NCBI GenBank assembly: GCA_023417785.1
Contig: JAEZEH010000032.1
Span: forward strand, 1-24,659
Direction of reading: 5' to 3'
Length of the DNA: 24,659 nucleotides
Source of the DNA: Bacteroidota bacterium
GTDB taxonomy: Bacteria > Bacteroidota > Bacteroidia > Cytophagales > Cyclobacteriaceae
Position 1 is the stretch's first letter. Every line of letters starts with the position of its first letter. The position numbers were made by a program, and so were the translations under genes. Under the pieces are notes generated by a model that saw nothing but the letters and a program-made list of their open reading frames with translations, was not told the origin of the DNA and searched no databases. Shown here one piece after another: positions 7,619 through 15,886 of this stretch.

Positions 7619-7785
7619 TGGTATTTGCCGGTAAAATCACCTTTATCGCATCGGATAGGCTTTTTTCAGATATATCGTGCCCTCCTCCAGTCTCAAAATG
7701 GTCCTGTAAAATTGTCCATATGACCCATTTCGGGACAGGCAGGTGGTTTCTTGAGGCTATGAAGCAGCCGAACCGCTAATTATTT

Positions 7786-7793
7786 TATATTTG
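7786..7793 (+). promoter_or_regulatory. -7 promoter element of the RNA-binding protein gene
   Basis: TATATTTG matches TAnnTTTG exactly. The predicted transcription start is near 7800, leaving about 33 bases of leader before the ATG at 7833. The element overlaps the TTG at 7791, so that codon cannot be the translation start. No good -33 element is visible. Confidence 0.5.
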
Positions 7794-7832
7794 TTTCGTC
7801 TGAATCGACCCAAACCCTCAATCCCCGTCGAT

Positions 7833-8078
7833 ATGAATATTTTTATTGCCAAGCTTAATTTCAAAACAAAAACAGAAGACCTCGAAGCTGCTTTTGCGCA
7901 ATTCGGAACAGTAACCTCTTGTAAAATTGTGCTCGACAAGGAAACCGGGCGGTCGAAAGGTTACGGTTTTGTGGAAATGCCGGATGAACAGGAAGCAAAC
8001 CGTGCCATCGAGGCGTTGAATGATAAGGAGTTAGATGGACGTGTTATTGCGGTTAAGCCTGCTAATCCAAGACCATAA
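7833..8078 (+). CDS. RRM-domain RNA-binding protein
   Basis: From the ATG at 7833 the product is 81 aa and consists of a single RNA recognition motif. RNP2 is IFIAKL at residues 3-8 and RNP1 is KGYGFVEM at 42-49, with both RNP1 aromatic positions (Tyr, Phe) present for stacking on RNA bases. The fold order is beta1-alpha1 (TEDLEAAFAQFG)-beta2-beta3-alpha2 (EQEANRAIEALND)-beta4. Small single-RRM proteins are common in Bacteroidota and cyanobacteria, where they act as post-transcriptional regulators, often cold-induced; the targets here are unknown. The ATG is preferred over the upstream TTG because the conserved domain begins there and the promoter overlaps the TTG. The RNP2 position often occupied by Asn is Lys. 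A weak terminator follows. Confidence 0.92.
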   Translation: MNIFIAKLNFKTKTEDLEAAFAQFGTVTSCKIVLDKETGRSKGYGFVEMPDEQEANRAIEALNDKELDGRVIAVKPANPRP

Positions 8079-8106
8079 TTATATTACATCGATTTACAGT
8101 TCAACG

Positions 8107-8128
8107 AAGTTCTGGCGGACTTTTTTTT
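8107..8128 (+). terminator. Short terminator after the RNA-binding protein gene
   Basis: AAGTTC at 8107-8112 pairs with GGACTT at 8117-8122 (one G-T wobble) across the loop TGGC, followed directly by T residues to 8128. The stem is only 6 bp, but the T-run and position 29 bases after the stop support it. Confidence 0.5.
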
Positions 8129-8151
8129 AATCAGCATTACTATTTTCCGGA

Positions 8152-9609
8152 TTGATACCGCAAAAACTTTTCCGAGTAGCCGCCTTTTGTTCAGGGCCGC
8201 TGGCGTTTACACTTATCCTTTTATTGGTTCCAACAGATGTGCTCGGTCCGGGTTCAGACAAAGCACTTGCCGTCGCGGCCTGGATGATATTATGGTGGAT
8301 TACTGAATCCGCCCCCATTCCCGTTACCGCTCTATTACCGCTGCTCTTATTCCCCTTTCTGGGCATCATGAAGATGAGCGAGGCTGCGGCACCTTATGCG
8401 AATCCCATAATCTTTCTTTTTATGGGCGGTTTTCTGATCGCCATGGCATTGGAAAAACACCGCCTGCACGAGCGAATCGCCCTTAATCTGATTCGCCTCA
8501 CGGGCACTTCGGGCAATGGAATCATTTTGGGTTTTATGATCGCGACCGCCGTTCTCAGCATGTGGATCAGCAATACGGCGACGGCGATCATGATGTTGCC
8601 CATCGCTGCCTCTGTAATCAATTTGCTAAAAACCGAGTCGACTCAGGGTATTCACGAACTCGATGCCCGGGAAAGAAATCTGGCACTAGGGCTCATGTTG
8701 TCGATTGGGTATGCCGCCTCACTCGGAGGAATGGCGACCATTATTGGCACCCCTCCGAACGCCGTTTTCAAAGGGCTCTATGAGCTGCACTACCAGGAGA
8801 CAATTAACTTCGGTGAATGGATGGTGGTTGGCATGCCGGTGACTATCATTCTAATTTCCTCGACATACCTTATTCTGACGCGCATCCTTTTTCGAAATGG
8901 TATTAAGCGTGTCGAAGGCACCGAGCTACTTCTGCGTGAAAAGTTGAGCACGTTAGGACCAATTTCCCGTACCGAGAAACGAGTGCTCGCAGTCTTCGCG
9001 TTTACCTCGATCCTTTGGATTTTTCAGCAGGGGATTAATTCGTTAATGGCACGAGCCGTGTTTAATGATTCTAACGTTGCCATGCTCGGAGGTGTACTCA
9101 TGTTTCTGGTGCCTGCCGATCTTAAGAAAATGGAATTTATCCTGGACTGGAAGGATACCCGGCTTTTACAATGGGGCATTCTGATCCTTTTTGGCGGCGG
9201 TCTATGTCTTGCTACGGGGTTACAAAACACCGGTATCATTCAAAGCATTGGCTTATGGATCGCCGATCGCAGTACCTTCGACATAAGGCTCCTGCTGCTT
9301 TTAATCGTTGCTTCCGTCGTACTTACGGAATTCATGAGTAATGTTGCCCTTGTGCAGATCTTTGTACCGGTAGTCTTTGGGATCGCCGACGGCCTTAACG
9401 TAAACCCGATTCTGCTTGCGCTCCCGGTTACCTTTGGATCAAGTATCGCATTCATGTTTCCGATCAGTACGCCGCCTAATGCAATTGTTTTTTCCAGCGG
9501 CTATATTCGCATTCGCGACATGGTTCGTGCCGGAATTCTCTTAAACACCATCTCGATTTTGATTATTCTTGCCATCTCAATGACGCTTATTAAGTGGGTT
9601 TTTGGCTAA
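8152..9609 (+). CDS. DASS/SLC13-family sodium:anion symporter
   Basis: The 485-aa product is a polytopic inner-membrane carrier of the divalent anion:sodium symporter family, which moves dicarboxylates, citrate or sulphate; the substrate here is not determined. Family marks are WWITESAPIPVTALLPLLLF at 48-67, a first SNT motif at residues 140-142 (SNTATAIMMLPIA), GTPPNA at 199-204, and the second-half repeat with FMSNVALVQIFVPV (SNV at 396-398) and STPPNAIVF at 439-447. The two half-repeats of the family are both complete. The second motif reads SNV rather than SNT. The start is a TTG at 8152: an in-frame stop lies at 8128-8130, and the next ATG (codon 45) would remove the first membrane helix. 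It follows the RRM gene's terminator, so it probably has its own promoter, not clearly seen. Confidence 0.9.
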   Translation: MIPQKLFRVAAFCSGPLAFTLILLLVPTDVLGPGSDKALAVAAWMILWWITESAPIPVTALLPLLLFPFLGIMKMSEAAAPYANPIIFLFMGGFLIAMALEKHRLHERIALNLIRLTGTSGNGIILGFMIATAVLSMWISNTATAIMMLPIAASVINLLKTESTQGIHELDARERNLALGLMLSIGYAASLGGMATIIGTPPNAVFKGLYELHYQETINFGEWMVVGMPVTIILISSTYLILTRILFRNGIKRVEGTELLLREKLSTLGPISRTEKRVLAVFAFTSILWIFQQGINSLMARAVFNDSNVAMLGGVLMFLVPADLKKMEFILDWKDTRLLQWGILILFGGGLCLATGLQNTGIIQSIGLWIADRSTFDIRLLLLLIVASVVLTEFMSNVALVQIFVPVVFGIADGLNVNPILLALPVTFGSSIAFMFPISTPPNAIVFSSGYIRIRDMVRAGILLNTISILIILAISMTLIKWVFG

Positions 9610-9749
9610 CAGGTCGGTTTCTTTGGAACGAGAATTTAGCTATTCGGGATGTTTAAAGAAATTATTAAGCATTCGTCGTCGTTTACCAGTTTTAGATGCT
9701 GAATGCAAAAGATTGTCCATAACTTAAGTACCGGCGTTGCCCAAAAACG

Positions 9750-12272
9750 ATGAAACGAATATCAGGTAAGTTGTATCCGCGTTCTGTCAAGGGAAAAATC
9801 CTTGCGGCTTTCCTGCTGGCTTTCGCCGCCTTCCTCCTCGCCTTCTCGATTTCCAAACTCGCATTCACCGACATGCTCGGCAAGGTGGAAGAATTGTCTG
9901 AGCCAAGCGGGAAGCTGACTTTACTGAATAAGGTATTCCAGGAAGTAACGACACTTGATCAGATGCAACGCGCGCAGGCGTTGCGAAATCCACGCATGCC
10001 CCACAGCGCATTTCTCAACCAGTCTCAGCGAACTCTGAATCTGATTGATTCGATAAGCCTGCAGGAATGGGATTCGCTTCAACTCAAGCGCATCAGTGCC
10101 ATGAAGGATGTCCTTCATCGCCGGGACAGTCTTTTCTTCTCATACCTGAAGCTCAAGTCAAACCTTATTGATAACAGAACGCTTACCAGAAGGATCGACA
10201 CCTTGTCATCGATTCTTGAAAAGAAAAAAATTGAAGTCGATTCCAATATTGTTACTACTGAAAAAAGAACGACAACCACCTATGTGAAAGATACCGTCAG
10301 GCCGGTGGTAGATGATCGTTCGTTTTTCGGAAAGATCTTTGGAAAGAAGAAAAAGCCAGAACCGGAAAGCGAACCGTTGCAGCTTCAGGTTGAAGAAGAG
10401 TTCCGCGTGATAGTAGACACCTTGCTAGTGGCAAATCAGAACAAAGCGCTGGAAGAAATAGAAAAGATTATGTTCGCCTTGGAAAAGGACCAGCGTACGG
10501 AAAGCAAACAATTGCTCGAACGTGAGCTTCAGCTCATAAACACGAACAGCCTTCTCGTAAACCAGTTGTTGGGAATACTCCGGGAGGTTGAAAAAGAGGA
10601 ATTCGAAAAAATGCAGGCGCGCAGCACGGAAGCCGGTGTCGTGGTGAGCGAAAGCGTTCGACGGATCAGTTTGCTGCTGGTAGCGTTTTTCCTCGGAGCA
10701 GCCCTGCTGGTTTACCTGATCTGGATCGACATCAGCAAGAGTAATTTTTACAAGGAGCAGCTGGAGCGCTCGCGCGACGAGGCTCAGGAATTAAGTCAGA
10801 TCAAACAACGCTTTCTGGCTAACATGAGCCATGAGATCCGTACACCGCTTCAGTCAATCATCGGTTTCGCCGAGCATTTGAAACATGAAAAGAAGCCCGA
10901 CCCCGAGGCGATAGATGCGATTCACAGTTCGTCGGAACACCTGCTGCATATTGTAAACGAGGTCCTCGACTACAGCCGGATTTCGTCAGGAAATTTCATG
11001 CTGGCGAAAGAGAAATTCCGGCTGATGGAAGTTATCCGTGAAGTGGAAGCCGCCATACGCATTCAGGCGGGAAAGAAGGACCTGTCACTAATTCTGGACT
11101 TCGAACAAGCCAGTGACTTTGCGCTTGCCGGTGATTCTTTCCGACTTCGACAAATCCTTTATAACCTGCTCGGGAATGCGATCAAGTTTACTACCAGAGG
11201 TTTTGTTCGTCTTTCGGTGAAGACCAGTCCAACTTCAGACAACCGGATCGCCTGTCAGTTTGAAATCACGGATACCGGTATCGGTATCCGCAGTGAAGAC
11301 ATCAATAAAATATTCAATCAGTTCGAACAGGCCGATACCAGCATTACCCGAACTTTCGGCGGAACCGGTCTTGGATTGACCATTGTTAAATCACTTGTCG
11401 AAGCTCAGGGTGGAAATCTCACACTGCAAAGCGAACTCGGCAGCGGATCCACCTTCACGGTTTTCCTTACGTTTGACAGAAGTCAATCAGATCAGGATGT
11501 CCTACGTAAAGAATTAACTATCGTGCATTCACCGGAGACAGGGCCGGGAACGGTACTCGTCGTAGATGATGACCCGATGATCCTTCGTCTATGCGGGTTG
11601 ATGCTTTCCAAAAATAACATCACGCATGTGTTGTTTAATGATCCAGAGGAATTGCTGAATCGCACTCCGGACAAGAATGTTACTCACGTCTTGATGGATA
11701 TTCGCATGCCGAAGATAAACGGCGTTGACCTTTGCCAGGCAATGTTGACGAAGTATCCGGCTTCAACCCGGTTCGTTGCGTTAACGGCTCACGTCTTCCC
11801 GCAGGAGAAGAAGTTTTTAGAAGAGAAGGGATTTCATTTCGTGTTGTCGAAACCATTCCACGAAGAAGAATTGCTGAACATGTTTGGGATTTCGCAAAAG
11901 CCATCCGTGGTAGCGAGTGAACCGGCAAATGAAATTGACCTGGAGCCTTTAAGAAAAATTACACTTTATGACGAGAACCTATTGCAGGCCGTGATTGAAC
12001 AGTTTCGGGAAGAAACGTCTGGGGAACTCGCGCAACTCGAAACTGCTATTGCAGACCGTGACCGGGTAACGATCCGGAATATCGTTCATAAGCTGGCAGG
12101 GCGTGTCGGTCAGGTGGGTGTACTTACCCTTTCGCTGAAACTTCGCGACACGGAAACGAAAATTGAAAAAGGTGAAGATTTCGATGCTATCCTGCCGGAC
12201 ATTTTAGCTCAACGCGCAGAGGTGAAAGGTCTTGTGGCACAGTTGTCAGAGTACCTCGTAGCGAAACCTTAG
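9750..12272 (+). CDS. Hybrid sensor histidine kinase with receiver and HPt domains
   Basis: The 840-aa protein has two membrane helices (about 17-36 and 305-326) around a roughly 265-aa helical sensor region. HisKA follows with the H-box FLANMSHEIRTPLQS (His361). HATPase_c carries the N-box YNLLGNAIKF (471-480), DTGIGI (508-513), FNQFEQAD and GGTGLGLTI. A receiver domain at about 600-715 has the acidic pocket DDD (606-608), phosphoacceptor Asp650, Thr679 and Lys701. A C-terminal HPt domain has IVHKLAGR (His780). All phosphorelay residues are present, so the path His361-Asp650-His780 can run within one chain and pass to a separate response regulator. The signal is unknown. The stop codon directly abuts the stop of the convergent NtrC-type regulator, which is a plausible but unproven partner. 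Confidence 0.95.
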   Translation: MKRISGKLYPRSVKGKILAAFLLAFAAFLLAFSISKLAFTDMLGKVEELSEPSGKLTLLNKVFQEVTTLDQMQRAQALRNPRMPHSAFLNQSQRTLNLIDSISLQEWDSLQLKRISAMKDVLHRRDSLFFSYLKLKSNLIDNRTLTRRIDTLSSILEKKKIEVDSNIVTTEKRTTTTYVKDTVRPVVDDRSFFGKIFGKKKKPEPESEPLQLQVEEEFRVIVDTLLVANQNKALEEIEKIMFALEKDQRTESKQLLERELQLINTNSLLVNQLLGILREVEKEEFEKMQARSTEAGVVVSESVRRISLLLVAFFLGAALLVYLIWIDISKSNFYKEQLERSRDEAQELSQIKQRFLANMSHEIRTPLQSIIGFAEHLKHEKKPDPEAIDAIHSSSEHLLHIVNEVLDYSRISSGNFMLAKEKFRLMEVIREVEAAIRIQAGKKDLSLILDFEQASDFALAGDSFRLRQILYNLLGNAIKFTTRGFVRLSVKTSPTSDNRIACQFEITDTGIGIRSEDINKIFNQFEQADTSITRTFGGTGLGLTIVKSLVEAQGGNLTLQSELGSGSTFTVFLTFDRSQSDQDVLRKELTIVHSPETGPGTVLVVDDDPMILRLCGLMLSKNNITHVLFNDPEELLNRTPDKNVTHVLMDIRMPKINGVDLCQAMLTKYPASTRFVALTAHVFPQEKKFLEEKGFHFVLSKPFHEEELLNMFGISQKPSVVASEPANEIDLEPLRKITLYDENLLQAVIEQFREETSGELAQLETAIADRDRVTIRNIVHKLAGRVGQVGVLTLSLKLRDTETKIEKGEDFDAILPDILAQRAEVKGLVAQLSEYLVAKP

Positions 12273-13616
12273 CTATTCAATACCATATTTCTCCATCTTG
12301 AGATAGAGCGTCTTGCGATCGATGTTCAGAATGCGCGCGGCCTTCGATTTGTTATAGCGCACCTCCTGCAGTGTCTTCACGATCATTTCTTTTTCCTGGG
12401 TTTCCTGCAGAGCCTTCAGATCATAGATGGGGACTTCCGGCGCCTTTGGAGCTGACTGACGTACACCGGTAACCATTTCCATTGGCAACGCTTCCATCAA
12501 TACTGTTTCACCTGTCGTGAGCAATACAGATCGTTTGACGACATTCTTCAACTCACGAAGATTTCCAGGCCAGTCGTAAGTATGAAACAGCCTCATTACT
12601 CTGTCCTCGAAGCCTGTGACGTTCTTGCCCAGTTCCATGTTGGCTGACTCGCGGAAGAAATTCAGGAACTCATCGAGGTCCTGCATCCGTTCACGCAGCG
12701 GCGGAACCTCAAGCATGAACTCATTCAAGCGATGAAACAGGTCTTCGCGAAATTGGCCGTGACGGACACTGTCCGAAAGATCATCGTTGGTTGCAGTGAT
12801 TATACGCACGTCTACCCGCACCTCCTTGTTGCTCCCGACGGGCTGCACAATGCGCTCCTGAATGGCGCGTAGCAGTTTCACCTGCACCTCATAGGAAAGG
12901 TTGCCGACCTCATCCAGAAACAGGGTTCCGGTATGAGCCGCCTCGAATTGTCCTGTTTTATCCTGGACGGCTCCCGTAAACGAGCCTTTGATATGGCCGA
13001 ACAATTCACTCGCTGCGAGTTCTTTTGACAGCGCGCCACAGTCAACAGCGACGAAAGGTTGTTTCGAACGGGGACTTAGATTGTGAATTGTACGGGCAAC
13101 GTATTCTTTCCCCGTTCCGCTTTCACCCTGTATAATAACCGACATCGATGTCGGAGCGACCAGACGGATGTAGTCATGTAATTTTCGGGACGTCTCACTG
13201 TTACCCTGGACGAACTGATTATCGGTCGATGCCTTCCTTCTGGCCGGAGAGACCTTTTCCTTTTTAACGGCATCCTTGACAAGCATTAAAAGCTCGTCGG
13301 GGTTGACAGGTTTGGTAATATATTCAAGCGCCCCCAGTTTGATAGCCTTGACGGCGGTTCGGATATCCGAGAAACTCGTCATGATGATGACGGGTGTATC
13401 GGGCGAATCCTTTTTCATTTCCACCAGCACATCCATTCCGGTTGTATCCGGTAAGCGATAGTCAAGCAGTACCACGTTGAAGGCACGGGACTGAAAGGTT
13501 CTCAGTCCCTCTTTACCGTTATGGTTGACGGTTACCACATAACCGTTTTTCTGAAGAAATCCTTCGAGTATTCGGGAAAATGTAAGGTCGTCTTCAATGA
13601 GTAGAACAGATGCCAT
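12273..13616 (-). CDS. NtrC-family sigma-54-dependent response regulator
   Basis: The 447-aa protein has three domains in the standard order. The receiver (about 1-115) has acidic residues Glu8/Asp9/Asp10, phosphoacceptor Asp52, Thr80 and Lys102. The AAA+ sigma-54-interaction domain (about 135-365) has Walker A GESGTGKE (164-171), the sigma-54 contact loop GSFTGA (211-216; the classical motif is GAFTGA), Walker B LFLDEVG (232-238) and the arginine-finger region FHRL. The Fis-type helix-turn-helix at about 419-442 reads NKSKAARILNIDRKTLYLKM. It should activate transcription at sigma-54 promoters after phosphorylation. The gene meets the hybrid kinase tail to tail with no spacer. Its promoter has to lie in the 78 bases before 13616, which also hold the terminator of the upstream gene. 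Confidence 0.95.
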   Translation of the reverse strand: MASVLLIEDDLTFSRILEGFLQKNGYVVTVNHNGKEGLRTFQSRAFNVVLLDYRLPDTTGMDVLVEMKKDSPDTPVIIMTSFSDIRTAVKAIKLGALEYITKPVNPDELLMLVKDAVKKEKVSPARRKASTDNQFVQGNSETSRKLHDYIRLVAPTSMSVIIQGESGTGKEYVARTIHNLSPRSKQPFVAVDCGALSKELAASELFGHIKGSFTGAVQDKTGQFEAAHTGTLFLDEVGNLSYEVQVKLLRAIQERIVQPVGSNKEVRVDVRIITATNDDLSDSVRHGQFREDLFHRLNEFMLEVPPLRERMQDLDEFLNFFRESANMELGKNVTGFEDRVMRLFHTYDWPGNLRELKNVVKRSVLLTTGETVLMEALPMEMVTGVRQSAPKAPEVPIYDLKALQETQEKEMIVKTLQEVRYNKSKAARILNIDRKTLYLKMEKYGIE

Positions 13617-13631
13617 ATTATGGCCGAAAGT

Positions 13632-13669
13632 AAAAAGAAAGCCGGAAATAATTCCAGCTTTCTTTTATT
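13632..13669 (-). terminator. Terminator of the PepSY-like gene, probably bidirectional
   Basis: AAAGAAAGC at 13634-13642 and GGAA at 13644-13647 pair with TTCC and GCTTTCTTT across an ATAA loop, with one C-A mismatch. Both flanks are A/T runs. It separates the PepSY-like gene from the NtrC-type regulator on the minus strand, so the regulator needs a promoter of its own very close to its start. Confidence 0.8.
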
Positions 13670-13694
13670 TACGAGTATCATTCCCGGTGAACGG

Positions 13695-14021
13695 CTAGTC
13701 ATCGAGACGCTGTCCTTCCTGGCTGAATTTAACAGTCTGAGTTTCAGCACCGTTTTTCAATTCAACTTCGTACTGCTCTTCTTTCTTATCGTGGTAAGCA
13801 GCGTTGATTAGCCAGCCTTTGTACTCTTGATCCTGAAGCGTCTGCTTTACGGCCTCGGGAAGCTCGTCGGTCTTGATTGAAACTCGGTCTTCATTTTGAT
13901 TGGCAGGTTCACTGCTAACTGCTGCAGAAGAAGCGGCTGTAGTATCCTGAGCGCTTTCCTGCGCGCTTGCTGCGCCTACACTTCCCGCCACAAAAGCCAA
14001 TGCAAATAATACTTTTTTCAT
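13695..14021 (-). CDS. PepSY-like small periplasmic protein
   Basis: From the ATG at 14021 the product is 108 aa: signal peptide MKKVLFALAFVAGSVGAASA with cleavage after about residue 21, a low-complexity Ala/Ser/Thr/Glu linker, then one domain from about residue 48. The domain has the helix-then-strands pattern of PepSY-like (beta-lactamase-inhibitor-like) proteins of Bacteroidota: ELPEAVKQTLQDQEYKGW, then YEVELKNGAETQTVKFSQEG. Such proteins are exported to the periplasm; the function is unknown and may involve binding or inhibiting another protein. The open frame extends 11 codons upstream to 14054, but the signal peptide fixes the start at 14021. An 18-base inverted repeat lies 29 bases upstream, in the likely promoter. 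Confidence 0.75.
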   Translation of the reverse strand: MKKVLFALAFVAGSVGAASAQESAQDTTAASSAAVSSEPANQNEDRVSIKTDELPEAVKQTLQDQEYKGWLINAAYHDKKEEQYEVELKNGAETQTVKFSQEGQRLDD

Positions 14022-14049
14022 AAGGGTTAATTTAAGGTTATGGATGAAA

Positions 14050-14067
14050 GGCATAATAACTTATGCC
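14050..14067. promoter_or_regulatory. Inverted repeat, candidate operator before the PepSY-like gene
   Basis: GGCATAA at 14050-14056 and TTATGCC at 14061-14067 are perfect 7-base inverted copies around a 4-base spacer. The site lies 29 bases before the start codon at 14021, in the interval where the promoter should be. The size and spacing suit a dimeric regulator, though a hairpin in a leader is also possible. Confidence 0.45.
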
Positions 14068-14189
14068 ACTCGCCAGGTCACACGAAAAAATGGTGTATTG
14101 GCGCTTTTTTAGAACTCAGGTCTCAACGGAGCTTCTTCGGTCGTGGAATCATTCAACAACCTGATGAATTGAATCCCGCGTCAGTTTCA

Positions 14190-15515
14190 TCAATCCACCA
14201 GTTTCTGTTCGAGGTTTTCCAGGGAGGTTCCTTTTGTTTCGGGCATGATACGCCAGACAAAAATCAGCTGAATCACCATCATAATGGTGAAAAGCAGAAA
14301 CGAATTTCCTCCGCCGAGTCTTTCGGTAAGGTATGGAAATGTAAAAGCGATCACAGAAGCCATCAACCAATGCGTGAAACTTCCAAGAGCTTGTCCATTG
14401 GCCCGAACTTCATTCGGGAAAATTTCAGAGATAAAAACCCAGATTACGGCGCCTTGTGAGAATGCAAAAAAAGCGATGTACACAAACAGGCAAACCGGCA
14501 CAAAGTAGCCGAGGAAATTCTGTGAATAGAAAGCGTAACTGACAAGGGCAAGTGTTGCTATCAAGCCGACGGATCCGATTAACATCAACTTTCTTCTGCC
14601 GTACCGATCAATAAAATTGATTGCTAACAACGTGAACACAAAGTTAACCAATCCAAGGCCGGCAGTTGATAGCAATGCACTATCTTTCCCGAGCCCGGTC
14701 ATTTCAAAAATTCGCGGAGCATAATAGATGATCGCATTTATCCCGGACACCTGATTAAAAAACGAAAATGCAACGGCAAGCATAATGGGAAGATTATACT
14801 TACCCGAGAACAAGCTGGCGGAGTCGGTCCCGCTAAGTCTGGCATGAGCCTGCTGAACGGAACGTAACTCTTCGTCGGCTTTTTCAGGATCAATCCGTGC
14901 GAAGATGTCGCGGGCACCGGCGAGGTCGTTCTTCTTCACCACAAGCCATCGCGGGCTTTCGGGAAGAATGAAAATAAGTCCAAAAAAGACAGCTGCGGGA
15001 AAGGCTTCAATCCCCAGCATCCATCGCCAGGCGTTTTCGCCGATTCCCTGCAAAAGGTAGTTGGAGAGATAAGCGATAAGAATGCCGAACACAATATTGA
15101 ACTGGAACAGAGCTACAAGACGGCCACGATGCGTTGCCGGGGCAAGTTCACCAATGTACATGGGTGCGGTGACCGAGGAACACCCCACTCCCAGGCCGCC
15201 GATGAATCTGAAGAAAAGAAACGTATACCAATCAGTGGCTATTGCCGAACCGATTGCTGAAATAAAGTAAAGTGCGGCAATCCAGATCAGTGTCTTCTTC
15301 CGTCCTAGTGCATCGGTGGGAATTCCTCCGAGCATCGCGCCTATAACAGTGCCGATAAGCGCAATTGAAACCGTAAGACCATGCTCGATCACGTTCAGAT
15401 CCCATAACTGCTGAATCGACTGTTCCGCTCCCGAGATGACCGCCGTATCAAGGCCAAACAGGAACCCGCCCAGTGCAATGACGATTGACCAGGCTACGAT
15501 TGTCGCTTTTTTCAT
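14190..15515 (-). CDS. MFS sugar porter (XylE/GLUT-like)
   Basis: The 441-aa protein has the 12-helix layout and marker motifs of the sugar porter family. These are GFLFGLDTAVISGAE in helix 1 (16-31), GRKK after helix 2, RFIGGLGVGC and ELAPATHRGRLV, PESPRWLV (185-192) before the cytoplasmic loop, NQVSGINAIIYYAPRIFEM in helix 7, DRYGRRKLML in the second half, and the PETKGTSLE signature at the C-terminus. It probably imports a monosaccharide with protons. Two sugar-contact positions vary: the usual QQ pair before xSGIN is NQ, and GPxxW is GAVIW with the Trp kept. It lies 23 bases downstream of the small four-cysteine gene on the same strand, so cotranscription is likely. No sugar kinase, isomerase or regulator gene is adjacent to indicate the sugar. 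Confidence 0.93.
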   Translation of the reverse strand: MKKATIVAWSIVIALGGFLFGLDTAVISGAEQSIQQLWDLNVIEHGLTVSIALIGTVIGAMLGGIPTDALGRKKTLIWIAALYFISAIGSAIATDWYTFLFFRFIGGLGVGCSSVTAPMYIGELAPATHRGRLVALFQFNIVFGILIAYLSNYLLQGIGENAWRWMLGIEAFPAAVFFGLIFILPESPRWLVVKKNDLAGARDIFARIDPEKADEELRSVQQAHARLSGTDSASLFSGKYNLPIMLAVAFSFFNQVSGINAIIYYAPRIFEMTGLGKDSALLSTAGLGLVNFVFTLLAINFIDRYGRRKLMLIGSVGLIATLALVSYAFYSQNFLGYFVPVCLFVYIAFFAFSQGAVIWVFISEIFPNEVRANGQALGSFTHWLMASVIAFTFPYLTERLGGGNSFLLFTIMMVIQLIFVWRIMPETKGTSLENLEQKLVD

Positions 15516-15538
15516 ACGGCGGATGATTTAATGCACAA

Positions 15539-15838
15539 CTAAAGCCCGTGCTCTTTTTTTGGTTCAGGGCAGCTGATCTTCCAGTCTTTGGCGAGGAATA
15601 TGGAACCCTCTTCTACTTTTTTCACCAGGTCATCTTTCTTTTTACTGTACTTACAACCGATGTCTACATACCTGAAGTTGGCTCCGTCAACTTTGAAGTT
15701 GAAGTGACATGAATTAGACGCCTTATGCGTCTTCATACAGATAAACTGAATATCGTTGACCTTCCCGTTCTCATTTATGGGTGAGTCAGGAAACATGAAT
15801 GCGACGCTGGAAAAAATAATAAGGCTAATGAACTTCAT
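15539..15838 (-). CDS. Small secreted protein with four cysteines, unknown function
   Basis: From the ATG at 15838 the product is 99 aa with a short hydrophobic N-terminus (MKFISLIIFSSVAFMF) that can act as a signal peptide. The mature part has four cysteines at about residues 34, 44, 62 and 90, enough for two disulphides, and ends in a Lys-rich tail. I do not recognise the family. Five further upstream codons (ATG at 15853) are possible but would put extra residues before the signal peptide. The gene precedes the sugar porter by 23 bases and lies after the ahcY terminator, so it is probably the first gene of a two-gene transcript. A link to sugar uptake is inference only. Confidence 0.6.
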   Translation of the reverse strand: MKFISLIIFSSVAFMFPDSPINENGKVNDIQFICMKTHKASNSCHFNFKVDGANFRYVDIGCKYSKKKDDLVKKVEEGSIFLAKDWKISCPEPKKEHGL

Positions 15839-15886
15839 GATTGTTTCTATCATTGTAAAATACGCACATTATCAGACCTGTAAAAT

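Noticed and set aside
7791..7832. TTG at 7791 as the start of the RRM gene
   Set aside because: It overlaps the -7 element TATATTTG, and the RRM fold begins at the ATG at 7833.
14040..14508. Plus-strand open frames at 14040-14459 and 14284-14508
   Set aside because: They run opposite the C-terminal part of the sugar porter and the region before it; the porter's family motifs are clear on the minus strand.
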